DNA from: Sutcliffiella horikoshii DSM 8719
GTDB lineage: Bacteria > Bacillota > Bacilli > Bacillales > Bacillaceae_I
Reading direction: 5' to 3'
Assembly: GCA_001648575.1 (NCBI GenBank)
Contig: LQXN01000066.1
Coordinates: 310,001-374,000, forward strand
DNA: 64,000 nucleotides
This document shows positions 28,340 to 38,987 of the stretch, one piece after another. Every line of letters starts with the position of its first letter. Within the stretch, counting starts at the first letter, position 1. The notes beneath the pieces were generated by a model, which saw only the letters and a list, made by a program, of their open reading frames with translations, did not search any database and was not told where the DNA came from. Made by a program: the position numbers and the translations under genes.

Positions 28340-29251
28340 ATGCAAACTCAACCATCAACTCAACCAAATAACCAATCGTTAAACCCCAATGTAAAGAATA
28401 AGCCAGATACATTAACGAAAATTACGATTAATAAGTTCATGAAGAACAAATTGGCTGTAATAGGTGCTGTAATGCTTTTTATCATCATCACATTAGCTTT
28501 ACTGGCACCATGGATCACCCAATTCGAACCACAAAAACAAAGTTTGTTGAATAAATTGCAAACTCCAGGTGGTGAACATTGGCTTGGAACAGACCGTTAT
28601 GGTCGTGATGTCTTTTCCCGTATCCTATACGGAGCAAGAATTTCCTTGCTTGTTGGTTTTGCCTCTGTAGCAGGATCTATTACGATAGGAACAGTTGTTG
28701 GAGCTATGGCAGGTTACTTTGGTGGGAAAATTGATGCGGTGCTAATGCGTATTGTAGATGTCATTATTTCCATTCCAACGATATTCTTGCTTATTACCTT
28801 GGTTACAATATTCCAACCAGGTGTGGACAAGCTTATCTTAATCTTTGCTTTAACAGGTTGGACAGGTACGGCGCGTCTTGTCCGAGGAGAATTCCTATCA
28901 CTTCGTACGCGTGAATTCGTACTTGCATCCAAGACAATTGGTACGAGAAGCCATACAATCATATTTTCTCATATTTTACCGAATGCAATGGGTCCGATCA
29001 TTGTTGCTGCAACACTAGGTGTTGGAGGAGTAATTCTTGCAGAATCCGCGTTAAGTTACTTAGGTTTAGGTATTCAGCCGCCAACACCAAGTTGGGGGAA
29101 CATGCTGCAGGATGCACAAAACTTTACAATCATGTTAAAACATTGGTGGTACCCATTATTTCCTGGATTGATGATATTATTTACAGTGTTGAGCTTCAAC
29201 TTTGTTGGAGACGGATTACGTGATGCACTAGATCCAAAAACACTTGACTAG
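28340..29251 (+). CDS. appC: Oligopeptide ABC transporter permease AppC
   Basis: Second permease, 303 residues, OppC type. A polar N-terminal tail of about 35 residues precedes the first helix. The [16 protein letters not shown] block (near 77) and the EAA loop [17 protein letters not shown] (near 192) are conserved, and the C-terminus [14 protein letters not shown] is typical. Last gene of the operon, followed by a terminator. Confidence 0.95.
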   Translation: MQTQPSTQPNNQSLNPNVKNKPDTLTKITINKFMKNKLAVIGAVMLFIIITLALLAPWITQFEPQKQSLLNKLQTPGGEHWLGTDRYGRDVFSRILYGARISLLVGFASVAGSITIGTVVGAMAGYFGGKIDAVLMRIVDVIISIPTIFLLITLVTIFQPGVDKLILIFALTGWTGTARLVRGEFLSLRTREFVLASKTIGTRSHTIIFSHILPNAMGPIIVAATLGVGGVILAESALSYLGLGIQPPTPSWGNMLQDAQNFTIMLKHWWYPLFPGLMILFTVLSFNFVGDGLRDALDPKTLD

Positions 29252-29285
29252 AAAAGCTGAGAGCCGAATCTCGGCTTTTCTTTTT
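29251..29285 (+). terminator. Terminator of the app operon
   Basis: Arms GAAAAGCTGAGA / TCTCGGCTTTTC with one G-T pair, then five T. Confidence 0.88.
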
Positions 29286-29403
29286 GCCCATTTTCGATAC
29301 ATCTTGTCATTTTTCTGAAGACAAGTCATAAAGTAATAGTAATAGAATGGACAAGGGGATAATATATGCAGATAATCAGGATTTATTATGTGAGTGATGG
29401 CTA

Positions 29404-29631
29404 ATGATAAGAGGATTTTTATTCTTGATTGGATTCGGGATTTCAGTTGCAGGTGGAATTAGTATGATTGCCTATCTGAATCTTTTTGCAACTGGGATGA
29501 GCATCATGGAATTTGTTAAATTTCTCGTTTCAAGACCAGAGAGCTATCTTTTACCAATTGGAATACTGCTTGTTGCCGGAAGCATCTATTTATCAGGGAC
29601 CCGGGAACCGGATTTTAGAGAAGATGAGTAG
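29404..29631 (+). CDS. Small two-helix membrane protein
   Basis: A 75-residue protein with hydrophobic segments at about 3-27 and 48-65 and an acidic tail (EPDFREDE). No family was recognised. The ribosome site is weak (GTGATGG close upstream), and an in-frame stop just upstream rules out a longer form. It lies between the app terminator and yjbA. Confidence 0.6.
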   Translation: MIRGFLFLIGFGISVAGGISMIAYLNLFATGMSIMEFVKFLVSRPESYLLPIGILLVAGSIYLSGTREPDFREDE

Positions 29632-29731
29632 GGATATTGGAAAATTTATTGGGTTTAATGGAATATTTTTGCACTTCACTGTTCATACTGTTGGATAAAT
29701 AAAAGAGTAGATGTGAAGTGAGGGGTAAGAT

Positions 29732-30481
29732 ATGTTGTATCTTCATGATGTATGGGTAAATTGGTTTGAAGGAGAAGAAAACGGTTATAATGTTTGTCAT
29801 TTTCATGAGTGGAGAAAAGATGATAGCGTGGAGCTGTTAGACCAGGTTCCATTGTTGAAAGTGGATTCAGTTTTGTTCAACTATATTGAAAACGACCTCC
29901 AAGAGTTACCTCCATCTTTGCTGGAAGATATTTTTCAAAAAAGTTATATTCGTAAAAATCATGAGCGTATTCAACTGGATTATTGTTTTGTGGTGACAGA
30001 TGGAAAAGGGATCATGGCTGTCGATACAATTGGATATAATATCCCAATCCGTAAAAGCAGACTCATTCCAAGGCAAGAGCAGTTAGTTTATGATATGGTC
30101 GAAAATCATGATTATGAGAAGTATTCATTCACATCAAACAGCAAAACACCAAAAGACTATCACATATTATCCCTGTCCCCTGAAATCATGAACGGTTTAA
30201 CTAGAAAAGAAAGGCAATTAAAACAGCTTCTTTTCATGGCATTGGATCAACTAAAGTCAACTTGCAATGTAGCGGAAGTAAGATATTGGTATACGGAATG
30301 GAATCCGATTCACTATCGGGAAATTCAAAACATGAATTTTGATGAAGTTTGGTCCCAATTACTTGAGGAAACCAGAGAGGGCTGGTCTGAAAAGCACCAG
30401 GACTTTTGTGAACACTTAGTAAAGGGCCAACCATTCTTTGAAAAATTATGGGAATTAGAGCAACAACCGAAAGTTAACTAG
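29732..30481 (+). CDS. yjbA: YjbA family (DUF3603) protein
   Basis: A 249-residue soluble protein in the position of yjbA, upstream of and convergent with trpS. It begins [20 protein letters not shown] and contains the [21 protein letters not shown] block conserved in the family. No catalytic motif is evident and the function is unknown. GTGAGGGG precedes the ATG. Confidence 0.88.
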   Translation: MLYLHDVWVNWFEGEENGYNVCHFHEWRKDDSVELLDQVPLLKVDSVLFNYIENDLQELPPSLLEDIFQKSYIRKNHERIQLDYCFVVTDGKGIMAVDTIGYNIPIRKSRLIPRQEQLVYDMVENHDYEKYSFTSNSKTPKDYHILSLSPEIMNGLTRKERQLKQLLFMALDQLKSTCNVAEVRYWYTEWNPIHYREIQNMNFDEVWSQLLEETREGWSEKHQDFCEHLVKGQPFFEKLWELEQQPKVN

Positions 30482-30504
30482 TATTATTTCCTAGGGAAAT
30501 ATTT

Positions 30505-30538
30505 AAAGCTGACAGAATGATCATTCTGTCAGCTTTTT
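30505..30538. terminator. Bidirectional terminator between yjbA and trpS
   Basis: Perfect palindrome with arms AAAGCTGACAGAATGA / TCATTCTGTCAGCTTT and flanking A and T runs. Confidence 0.93.
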
Positions 30539-30544
30539 TAGTGG

Positions 30545-31585
<1,041 letters not shown>

Positions 31586-31594
31586 CTAGTAAGA

Positions 31595-31952
31595 TTAGTA
31601 GAATGCAGTAGAAAGCGCGCAAACTTCCGCGGGACGAAGGGACAGGAGAGACACCACAACCAAGTTCTGCCACCGATAAACCCAGTAACTTTTCAATAAT
31701 ATGATTTCTAGCTGTTGATTGGAGCAATAGGCGAAGACTCCTGCGGGAGGATAGCGACATTCTTGAGACCCCGCAGGGCGTATAGCCCGAGGAGGCTCAA
31801 GGTCGCCCCGCGGAAAGCGAAGCCGGTTGCGGAAATCAACAGCGGTGTTAAACAGATTATTAAAAGAATGTAATTCTTCAGTGGCTTTCAACGAAGTGAG
31901 GAAGCTCCCGGACGACCCGCAGAAAAGCGAAGTGCCTCAAACGGAAATCAAC
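31595..31952 (+). repeat. Older intergenic repeat split by a 236-base insert
   Basis: The left half (31595-31652: TTAGTAGAATGCAGTAGAAAG, then GGGACGAAGGGACAGG) and the right half (31889-31952: CAACGAAGTGAGGAAGCTC to GGAAATCAAC) align end to end with the intact copy at 51012-51137 and sum to 122 bases. The intervening 236 bases contain a younger complete copy. So one repeat lies inside another. Confidence 0.7.
31711..31843 (+). repeat. Bacillaceae intergenic repeat, copy C (forward, nested)
   Basis: Complete copy with well-paired ends GCTGTTGATTGG / GGAAATCAACAGC and internal blocks GCGAAGACTCCTGCGGGAGG, TTGAGACCCCGCAGG, GAGGAGGCTCAAGG and CCCCGCGGAAAGCGAAGCC. It lies in the transcribed leader of trpS, downstream of the T-box, antisense to the trpS transcript in this orientation. 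Confidence 0.9.
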
Positions 31953-31976
31953 GACTTAACTTAAGTTAGGAAAATA

Positions 31977-32226
31977 CAAAAAGGCCCATTCATCCCATAG
32001 GAAAGGGACGAATGGACCGTGGTACCACCCTTATTATTTCATACAAAAATTGCAGAAATCACTTGACCTTGTAACGTAAGGATACGTCACAGCCTACTAA
32101 TCAATTCAGCCATGAAGCTTAGAAGTCCATTCCTAAACGATAGTTGTTTGTTCCCACCAACCACAAACTCTCTAAAAACTAATCAGTCTAGTACTACTCT
32201 TCATCATTGCTTTTATATGATAAATA
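31977..32226 (-). promoter_or_regulatory. Tryptophan T-box riboswitch leader of trpS
   Basis: Read on the minus strand, the T-box sequence AAGGGTGGTACCACGG spans about 32032-32016. It is followed by a terminator (arms GTCCATTCGTCCC / GGGATGAATGGGC, then T-run) ending at 31977. The specifier bulge reads GGAATGGACT with the Trp codon TGG at 32129-32127. Uncharged tRNA-Trp would stabilise the antiterminator and allow trpS transcription. Confidence 0.93.
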
Positions 32227-32233
32227 TTCTCCT

Positions 32234-32262
32234 ATTATAGCCAAATCTTAGGAAAAAATCAA
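32234..32262 (-). promoter_or_regulatory. trpS promoter
   Basis: TTGATT, 17-base spacer, TATAAT on the minus strand. The -35 hexamer overlaps the stop codon of the upstream DUF3899 gene. Confidence 0.65.
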
Positions 32263-32636
32263 CTATTGTAAAAAACAAAAAGTGATACAAGCATACTAAG
32301 AAATAATAATAGGGATGCAAGTAGCATGGGCTTTGTAGAAAGTGGCTGAAGTAATTCTGATGGTGGTCTCATTTCATTTCTAATATCATCTTCGAGCTGT
32401 TTATCAGGTTGACTTGAAGCGAAGATTCTGCGGAAGCTGTAAGTGATTCCATCAAAGAAACCTCTTTTAGTGACAAGTGTAAGCAAGGAAAGGAATAACA
32501 AAATACTTGAAAAAGTAAAGGAAGTATTAATAAAAGCAAGCAATGTGATGGCTCCATAATAGAAGTAGCTTGTAATAAACGTTATACCTAAAAGGACGCA
32601 AAAGAATATAAGTGAACCTTTAAAAGAATTTTTCAT
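32259..32636 (-). CDS. DUF3899-like membrane protein
   Basis: A 125-residue protein with three hydrophobic segments (about 7-28, 32-52 and 103-123) and a charged cytoplasmic loop between the second and third (KRGFFDGITYSFRRIF). I recognise the layout as DUF3899; function unknown. The start at 32636 has GGGAGGAAAT upstream; the extension to 32747 has no ribosome site. Same strand as trpS and directly upstream of its promoter. Confidence 0.75.
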   Translation of the reverse strand: MKNSFKGSLIFFCVLLGITFITSYFYYGAITLLAFINTSFTFSSILLFLSLLTLVTKRGFFDGITYSFRRIFASSQPDKQLEDDIRNEMRPPSELLQPLSTKPMLLASLLLFLSMLVSLFVFYNS

Positions 32637-32965
32637 ATTTCCTCCCAAAGTAAAGACTCTAAAATGTATTGTAATAAAATGAATAGAATAAGACAAATTT
32701 AAAGAAACTATAAAGGCGATTACTGAGATTAGCATTTTGTAAAACAAGTGTATTTTTTGTAAAAGATATGTAATAAAACTGTTCTGAAGTTAGGATATTT
32801 TATAGGACTTTAGAACTATTTTTGTAATGATTACTCTTGAAATAACAGTATTCTGTAAAATTAGCGTTAAATTTATGAATGCACAATGTTTAGAAAACTT
32901 GTATAATAAAAATCGTTACCTCGAAAACAAACACTTTTCGACATAATTTCTAGGGGGTTAAGCAA
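32637..32965. other. Upstream region of oppA
   Basis: 329 gene-free AT-rich bases. A TATAAT at 32902-32907 is the likely -10 for oppA, but no good -35 is seen. AGTATTCTGTAAAAT at 32847-32861 matches the CodY box at 11 of 15 positions, too weak to call alone. The opp operon is CodY-controlled in B. subtilis. Confidence 0.35.
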
Positions 32966-34654
32966 ATGAAAAAGTCAAAATATTTACTTCTTTTAGCGCT
33001 TACACTTGTACTTAGTGCATTTCTAGCTGCATGTGGCGGTGGAAATCAAGGGGCACAAAACAATGGACAAGGTGATGAGCTTCCTGCAGGTGAGGGAGAA
33101 CCAACTGGTCCACAAGTACTAAATGTACTTGATTCTGCTGAGATTCCTACGATGGATTCCATCCAAGGTACTGATGCAGTTGCGTTCAACGTAATGAACA
33201 ACGTTTTTGAAGGTCTTTACAGATTAGGAGAAAATGATGAAGTAGTAGAAGGTGTTGCGAAAAGTCATGAAGTAACCGAAGACGGCTTAACGTATACTTT
33301 TACATTACGTGAAGATTCTGTTTGGTCTAATGGTGAGCCTGTTACTGCAAACGATTTCGTTTTTGCTTGGCAGCGTGCTGTAGATCCAAACTCCGGTTCT
33401 GAGTATGGTCCTTATATGATGAATGGGAAAATTAAAAATGCTACACAAGTTTCTGCAGGTGAATTACCACTTGAAGAGCTTGGTGTAAAAGCAATTGATG
33501 AATATACTCTTGAGGTAACACTTGAGCAACCTGTTGCTTATTTTGAATCTTTAATGACATTCCCTACGTTCTTCCCGCAAAACCAAAAGTTTCTTGAAGA
33601 ACAAGGAGATAAATATGCTCTTGAAGCAGACACTTTGATCTACAATGGTCCGTTCACATTAGACAGCTGGGAGCATGAAGTAGGCTGGACAATGAAAAAG
33701 AATGAAGACTATTGGGATGCTGAAACTGTAAAACTTGATGAAGTCAATGTAAAAGTTGTCAAAGAAGTTTCTACTGGTGTAAACTTATACACTGCTCAAC
33801 AAATTGATATCTCACCTGGTTTGACATCTGATTTTGTAACTCAATATCAAGAAGATCCAGATTTGATTTCTTACCTGGAGCCAACTATTTTCTGGTTTAA
33901 GTTCAACCAAACTAAGAATGAAGCATTAGCGAATGTTAACATTCGTAAAGCGATTTCCATGGGCTTCAACAAGCAAGATATGGCTGATTATGTATTAAAC
34001 AACGGTTCTATTCCGGCTAACTATTCTGTTCCAGTTGAGTTTGTTCAACATCCGGAAACTGGAGAAGACTTCCGTGAGAAAAACGGCGATTTCAATGAAT
34101 TTGATGCTGAAAAAGCGAAAGAACATTTTGAAAAAGGTCTAGAAGAATTAGGCACGGATGCTATTACAGTTGAAATCCTTGGTGGAGACACTGAGACAGC
34201 TAAAACTATGCAAGAATATCTTCAAAACCAATTACAAGAAAATCTACCGGGTTTAACTATCAAGTTGAAAGAAGTACCATTTGCTCAACGTTTAGACTTA
34301 GATTCTGCAATGGACTATGACATGCAGCTTGCTGGATGGGGTCCTGACTATCTTGATGCAATCTCTTTCTCTAACCTTTGGATCACTGATGGTGGAAACA
34401 ACAAGATGGGTTATTCTAACGAAGAATACGATAAGTTGTTGAATGACGTAATGACTACGTATGCAAACGATCCTGCGAAACGTTTTGAAGCAATGCAAGA
34501 AGCAGAAAGAATCTTACTTGAAGAGGACGCTGCGATTGCGCCAATCTACCAACGTGGAACTACAAGATTGTGGAAACCTTACGTACAAAATGTTTATCGT
34601 CACAACTTCGGTCCTGACTTCAGTTACAAATGGGCTTATATCAGCGGTAAATAA
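32966..34654 (+). CDS. oppA: Oligopeptide-binding lipoprotein OppA
   Basis: Extracellular SBP family 5 lipoprotein of 562 residues for oligopeptides, which in Bacillus include signalling peptides. Signal peptide ends in the lipobox LAAC with C23, followed by a Gly/Asn/Gln-rich tether. The YTFTLREDSVWSNGEPVTANDFVFAWQ block (about 108-134) is typical of OppA. AGGGGGTTAAG precedes the ATG. First gene of oppABCDF, followed by a hairpin that may reduce readthrough. Confidence 0.96.
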   Translation: MKKSKYLLLLALTLVLSAFLAACGGGNQGAQNNGQGDELPAGEGEPTGPQVLNVLDSAEIPTMDSIQGTDAVAFNVMNNVFEGLYRLGENDEVVEGVAKSHEVTEDGLTYTFTLREDSVWSNGEPVTANDFVFAWQRAVDPNSGSEYGPYMMNGKIKNATQVSAGELPLEELGVKAIDEYTLEVTLEQPVAYFESLMTFPTFFPQNQKFLEEQGDKYALEADTLIYNGPFTLDSWEHEVGWTMKKNEDYWDAETVKLDEVNVKVVKEVSTGVNLYTAQQIDISPGLTSDFVTQYQEDPDLISYLEPTIFWFKFNQTKNEALANVNIRKAISMGFNKQDMADYVLNNGSIPANYSVPVEFVQHPETGEDFREKNGDFNEFDAEKAKEHFEKGLEELGTDAITVEILGGDTETAKTMQEYLQNQLQENLPGLTIKLKEVPFAQRLDLDSAMDYDMQLAGWGPDYLDAISFSNLWITDGGNNKMGYSNEEYDKLLNDVMTTYANDPAKRFEAMQEAERILLEEDAAIAPIYQRGTTRLWKPYVQNVYRHNFGPDFSYKWAYISGK

Positions 34655-34695
34655 TATTATATTTGTATAAAAATATTTCTTTTAAATTATAAAGA

Positions 34696-34729
34696 AAGAG
34701 AGTATATTTGAAACATATACTCTCTTTTT
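34696..34729 (+). terminator. Attenuator between oppA and oppB
   Basis: Arms AGAGAGTATAT / ATATACTCTCT with a 7-base loop and five T. Partial termination would favour OppA production. Confidence 0.85.
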
Positions 34730-34810
34730 CCCTGTAATCAAATTGTCGAATTTTAGGGAAAATTATGAACAATTCGACTCAACATTTTTATTTTTTTAGG
34801 AGGTGCAGAA

Positions 34811-35740
34811 ATGACAAAGTATTTGTTGCAACGTATCTTATACATGTTTATCACCTTATTCTTGATTGCCTCATTTACATTTTTCCTTATGAAAATGATG
34901 CCAGGTTCTCCGTTCGCCATGCAAGATAAATTGACAGAGGCTCAACAGGCGATTTTGAACGCTAAGTATGGACTTGATCAGCCAGTACCTGTGCAATACG
35001 CTAAGTATATAGGCAGTCTTTTGCAAGGTGATCTAGGTGTTTCATTTCAGTATGACAACAGAAGTGTTACCAGTTTAATCATGCAGCGTATCGGTCCTTC
35101 TGCTCAGTTAGGGTTCCAGGCAATGTTTTTTGGAACAATTATCGGAATATTCTTAGGTGTTATCGCTGCATTAAGACAGAATACTTGGGTTGATTATGGT
35201 TCTACTATCATGGCCGTACTTGGGAAATCCATTCCTTCATTTGTATTCGCAGGGCTTTTACAATATTGGGTTGGGGTTAAGCTAGGCTGGTTCCCTGTTG
35301 CCTTTTGGTCAGGATGGGAATTTACCGTGATGCCAACGATTGCCTTATCGATGTTCCCAATCGCCATCGCTGCACGTTTCATGCGTACAGAGATGATTGA
35401 AGTATTGGGGTCGGATTACATTACTTTGGCACGTGCAAAAGGTGCTTCCAACTATGATATCGCAGTAAAACATGCACTAAGAAATGCGTTGATTCCAGTA
35501 GTGACGGTTCTTGGACCGTTGGCTGTAAGTTTGATGACAGGAACTCTTGTAATTGAAAAGATTTTCTCTATCCCAGGCCTTGGAGAACAGTTTGTGCGTT
35601 CCATTACTACAAACGATTATCCAGTAATCATGGGAACGACATTGTTCTTTGCGGCTTTATTCATTGTCATCGTTCTTGTAGTTGATATTCTTTATGGAAT
35701 TATCGACCCGCGTATTCGCTTGGCAGGAGGTAAGAAATAA
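34811..35740 (+). CDS. oppB: Oligopeptide ABC transporter permease OppB
   Basis: Membrane permease of 309 residues, six predicted helices, opening with the OppB-type LIASFTFFLMKMMPGSPF helix. EAA loop DYITLARAKGASNYDIAVKHALRNALIP is near residues 202-229. AGGAGGTGC precedes the ATG. Its stop codon shares one base with the oppC start, so the permeases are translationally coupled. Confidence 0.96.
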   Translation: MTKYLLQRILYMFITLFLIASFTFFLMKMMPGSPFAMQDKLTEAQQAILNAKYGLDQPVPVQYAKYIGSLLQGDLGVSFQYDNRSVTSLIMQRIGPSAQLGFQAMFFGTIIGIFLGVIAALRQNTWVDYGSTIMAVLGKSIPSFVFAGLLQYWVGVKLGWFPVAFWSGWEFTVMPTIALSMFPIAIAARFMRTEMIEVLGSDYITLARAKGASNYDIAVKHALRNALIPVVTVLGPLAVSLMTGTLVIEKIFSIPGLGEQFVRSITTNDYPVIMGTTLFFAALFIVIVLVVDILYGIIDPRIRLAGGKK

Positions 35741-36750
35741 TGAATAACAACAACTTTGATAAACTGCCAAAAGATTTATTTAAACCGGCGGAGCAAGATC
35801 CAAATAGAAGTGAGAAAATTGCAAAACCGAGTTTGACCTATTGGCAAACTGCATGGTTGCGCATCAAGAAAAATAAAGCGGCAATCGCAGGTTCCATCGT
35901 GTTGATTGTCATAGCATTCCTGGCAATCTTCGGTCCTTTCATGAATGACCACGGCTTTAATAGCCAGAATGTAGCACAAGGAAATCTACCTCCTAAAGTT
36001 CCTGGTATCGAGAATCTCGGTATCATGGATGGAACAAGAAATGGAGTGGACGTTTACGATCAGCGTGGAGTAACGGACTATTATTGGTTCGGTACCGACA
36101 GTCTTGGACGTGACTTATGGACACGTGTTTGGACAGGTACACGAATTTCCTTATATATTGCATTACTTGCAGCATTCATTGATATGGTAGTCGGTGTAGC
36201 ATATGGTGGCATTTCCGGATTTTACGGTGGACGTACAGATAATGTCATGCAACGTATTATCGAAGTATTAGTCGGTATCCCTAACTTGGTAATTGTAATC
36301 TTGATGATTCTCGTGCTTGAGCCGGGGATAATAGCCATAACCATTGCCTTGACCATAACTGGTTGGGTCGGGATGGCCAGGGTCGTCCGGGGACAAGTTC
36401 TCAAGCTCAAAAGCCAGGAATATGTCCTCGCATCCAAGACACTTGGTTCGACCAACAACCGAATAATTTCTAAACATCTATTGCCGAATGTAGTAGGCGT
36501 AGTCATCATCAATACAATGTTCACGATTCCAAGTGCCATTTTCTTCGAAGCCTTCTTGAGTTTCATTGGACTTGGCTTGAAGCCTCCAATGGCATCTCTT
36601 GGTACATTGATAGATGATGGATTTAAATCCTTGCAGATATTCCCGCACATCATGGTGTTCCCTGCAATAATCATCAGTTTATTGATGATTGCGTTCAACC
36701 TTGTAGCCGATGGGTTCCGTGATGCATTAGATCCTAAGATGAAAGACTAG
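35740..36750 (+). CDS. oppC: Oligopeptide ABC transporter permease OppC
   Basis: Second permease, 336 residues. The polar N-terminus (about 40 residues) precedes the first helix. An extracellular stretch (NDHGFNSQNVAQGNLPPKVP) and the FGTDSLGRDLWTRVWTGTRI block (about 123-142) are OppC-like. The EAA loop QEYVLASKTLGSTNNRII is near 226. The start overlaps the oppB stop; oppD follows after 16 bases. Confidence 0.96.
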   Translation: MNNNNFDKLPKDLFKPAEQDPNRSEKIAKPSLTYWQTAWLRIKKNKAAIAGSIVLIVIAFLAIFGPFMNDHGFNSQNVAQGNLPPKVPGIENLGIMDGTRNGVDVYDQRGVTDYYWFGTDSLGRDLWTRVWTGTRISLYIALLAAFIDMVVGVAYGGISGFYGGRTDNVMQRIIEVLVGIPNLVIVILMILVLEPGIIAITIALTITGWVGMARVVRGQVLKLKSQEYVLASKTLGSTNNRIISKHLLPNVVGVVIINTMFTIPSAIFFEAFLSFIGLGLKPPMASLGTLIDDGFKSLQIFPHIMVFPAIIISLLMIAFNLVADGFRDALDPKMKD

Positions 36751-36766
36751 TTATAAAGGCAGGTGA

Positions 36767-37840
36767 ATGACAGTGGAAAAAATTCTAGAAGTGAAAAACT
36801 TACATGTTTCTTTTGATACATTCGGTGGCGAAGTGAAAGCCATCCGTGGAGTGGACTTTGATTTGAAAAAAGGGGAGACCCTTGCAATCGTGGGGGAATC
36901 CGGCTCTGGTAAGTCTGTTACAACAAAGACTGTAATGCGCTTATTACCGAAGAATAACTCCAACATCAAGCAAGGGGAAATCCTTTTTGATGGAAAAGAT
37001 CTTACCAAGTTAACGGAAAAGCAAATGCAGGGTATCCGGGGCAAGGAAATCGCAATGATCTTCCAAGATCCGATGACTTCTTTGAATCCAACCATGACTG
37101 TTGGTAAACAAATCATGGAAGGAATCATCAAGCATCAAAAGCTTAGCAAGAGCGCCGCGGCTGAAAAAGCGATCGACTTGCTTCGACTAGTAGGGATCCC
37201 AATGCCGGAAGAACGTTTTAAACAATATCCACATCAGTTCTCAGGAGGTATGAGACAAAGGGTGGTAATCGCCATTTCACTTGCTTGTAACCCGAAGATA
37301 TTGATTGCCGATGAACCAACGACGGCACTAGATGTTACGATCCAAGCTCAAATCCTTGATTTGATGAAGGACCTGCAGAAAAAGATTGATACATCTATCA
37401 TCTTTATCACTCATGACCTTGGTGTTGTTGCGAATGTGGCAGACCGTGTAGCTGTTATGTATGGGGGACAGATCATTGAAACCGGTACGGTGGATGAAAT
37501 TTTCTATGACCCGCGTCATCCATATACATGGGGATTACTGAGCTCCATGCCAGATCTTGAGCTTGGAGATGAAGTTGAATTATATGCCATTCCTGGTTCC
37601 CCGCCGGATTTATCTGATCCGCCAAAAGGGGATGCATTTGCAGCCCGTAACGAATTTGCGATGCAAATTGACTTGGAAATGGAACCGCCAATGTTCCAAA
37701 TTTCCAAGACGCATTTTGCAAAGACTTGGTTGTTGCATGAAGATGCACCTGCTGTAGAGCCTCCATTGGCTGTACAGAAACGTCGTCGCATGATGCCGCA
37801 AAACTTCGAAAAGCCTGTTATGGTAAAGGAAGGTGAGTAA
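36767..37840 (+). CDS. oppD: Oligopeptide ABC transporter ATP-binding protein OppD
   Basis: ATPase subunit, 357 residues. Walker A GESGSGKS near residue 43, FSGGMRQR near 160, Walker [13 protein letters not shown] near 178. The C-terminal region [18 protein letters not shown] lacks the cysteines found in AppD (GC...RC...C), so this ATPase probably carries no iron-sulfur site. Start is ambiguous: ATG 36767 (AAAGG 7 bases upstream) or GTG 36773 (AGGTGA 6 bases upstream); B. subtilis OppD begins MEK, which favours 36773. Confidence 0.95.
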   Translation: MTVEKILEVKNLHVSFDTFGGEVKAIRGVDFDLKKGETLAIVGESGSGKSVTTKTVMRLLPKNNSNIKQGEILFDGKDLTKLTEKQMQGIRGKEIAMIFQDPMTSLNPTMTVGKQIMEGIIKHQKLSKSAAAEKAIDLLRLVGIPMPEERFKQYPHQFSGGMRQRVVIAISLACNPKILIADEPTTALDVTIQAQILDLMKDLQKKIDTSIIFITHDLGVVANVADRVAVMYGGQIIETGTVDEIFYDPRHPYTWGLLSSMPDLELGDEVELYAIPGSPPDLSDPPKGDAFAARNEFAMQIDLEMEPPMFQISKTHFAKTWLLHEDAPAVEPPLAVQKRRRMMPQNFEKPVMVKEGE

Positions 37841-37841
37841 C

Positions 37842-38786
37842 ATGGCAACGAATGAAAAGCTATTGGAAATTCGTAACCTGAAACAATATTTTAACGAAGG
37901 AAAGCCAAATATGGTTAAGGCTGTGGATGGCTTGAACTTTGATATATATCGTGGGGAAACACTAGGTCTTGTTGGAGAATCCGGTTGTGGGAAATCCACC
38001 ACTGGAAGAACCATCATCAGACTTTATGATGCAACAGACGGAGAGGTTCTTTTTGAAGGCGAAAATGTTCACGGTAAGAAGTCCAAAAAAGAGCTTTTAA
38101 AATTCAACCGTAAGATGCAAATGATCTTCCAAGATCCTTCTGCTTCATTGAATCCACGTATGACTGTTGCCGACTGCATCGCAGAGGGAATCGACATTCA
38201 TGGCCTTGCTAAGTCAAAGAAAGAACGACTTGCACGTGTGCACGAATTGCTCGAGACGGTCGGATTGAATAAAGAGCACGCCAACCGTTATCCGCATGAA
38301 TTCAGTGGCGGTCAGCGTCAACGTATCGGAATTGCCCGTGCACTTGCTGTGGAACCAGACTTCATCATCGCCGATGAACCAATCTCTGCATTGGACGTTT
38401 CCATCCAGGCTCAGGTTGTCAACTTGATGAAAAAGCTTCAGAAGGAAAAAGGCTTGACATATTTGTTCATCGCCCATGATCTTTCGATGGTAAAATACAT
38501 CTCCGACCGCATCGGAGTGATGTATTTCGGGAAAATCGTCGAGCTTGCCAGCAGTGACGAGCTTTATAATAACCCGATGCACCCTTATACAAAATCCCTG
38601 CTATCTGCGATCCCTCAACCAGATCCAGATTCCGAACGCTCACGTAAGCGTTTTGCCTATGATCCGGCATCCCATGGCTATGCCAAGGATGAGGAATTGG
38701 AGTTGCGTGAAGTTAGGCCAGGACACTATGTACTGTGTTCGGAAGCAGAGTATAAAAGATATCAAGCGGAATATGTTGCGAAGTAA
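37842..38786 (+). CDS. oppF: Oligopeptide ABC transporter ATP-binding protein OppF
   Basis: Second ATPase, 314 residues. Walker [10 protein letters not shown] near residue 47, [15 protein letters not shown] near 150 and Walker B FIIADEPISALDVS near 173. The C-terminal SHGYAKDEELELREVRPGHYV segment replaces the usual cysteine motif. The start at 37842 follows the oppD stop by one base, with AAGGAAGGTGAG overlapping the end of oppD; GTG 37833 is a less likely alternative. Confidence 0.95.
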   Translation: MATNEKLLEIRNLKQYFNEGKPNMVKAVDGLNFDIYRGETLGLVGESGCGKSTTGRTIIRLYDATDGEVLFEGENVHGKKSKKELLKFNRKMQMIFQDPSASLNPRMTVADCIAEGIDIHGLAKSKKERLARVHELLETVGLNKEHANRYPHEFSGGQRQRIGIARALAVEPDFIIADEPISALDVSIQAQVVNLMKKLQKEKGLTYLFIAHDLSMVKYISDRIGVMYFGKIVELASSDELYNNPMHPYTKSLLSAIPQPDPDSERSRKRFAYDPASHGYAKDEELELREVRPGHYVLCSEAEYKRYQAEYVAK

Positions 38787-38804
38787 TTGTTTCGATTTTG
38801 GTGG

Positions 38805-38842
38805 ACCGATCCTCATAAATATGTGGGGGTCGGTTTTTTTGC
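38805..38842 (+). terminator. Terminator of the opp operon
   Basis: Arms ACCGATCCTC / GGGGTCGGT with minor mismatches, then seven T. Confidence 0.8.
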
Positions 38843-38987
38843 GGGAATAAATGAGTAGGCTCCAAGTTCTCAATTCCAAGCCTAGTACTCTTAGATTATT
38901 TTGCAGTAATTTGCTGAAAAAGGTAAAATTCTAACGATTTTCCAGTATAATAGAAGTAACACATTAAAGAAGGGATTTTGAAATGGA

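Noticed and set aside
31595-31891. Protein-coding frames through the repeat copies
   Set aside because: Frames across copies A to F differ, have no consistent ribosome site and do not translate to a shared protein, so the repeats are treated as non-coding.
32847-32861. CodY box upstream of oppA
   Set aside because: Only 11 of 15 positions match in an AT-rich region and no convincing promoter is next to it; noted but not called.
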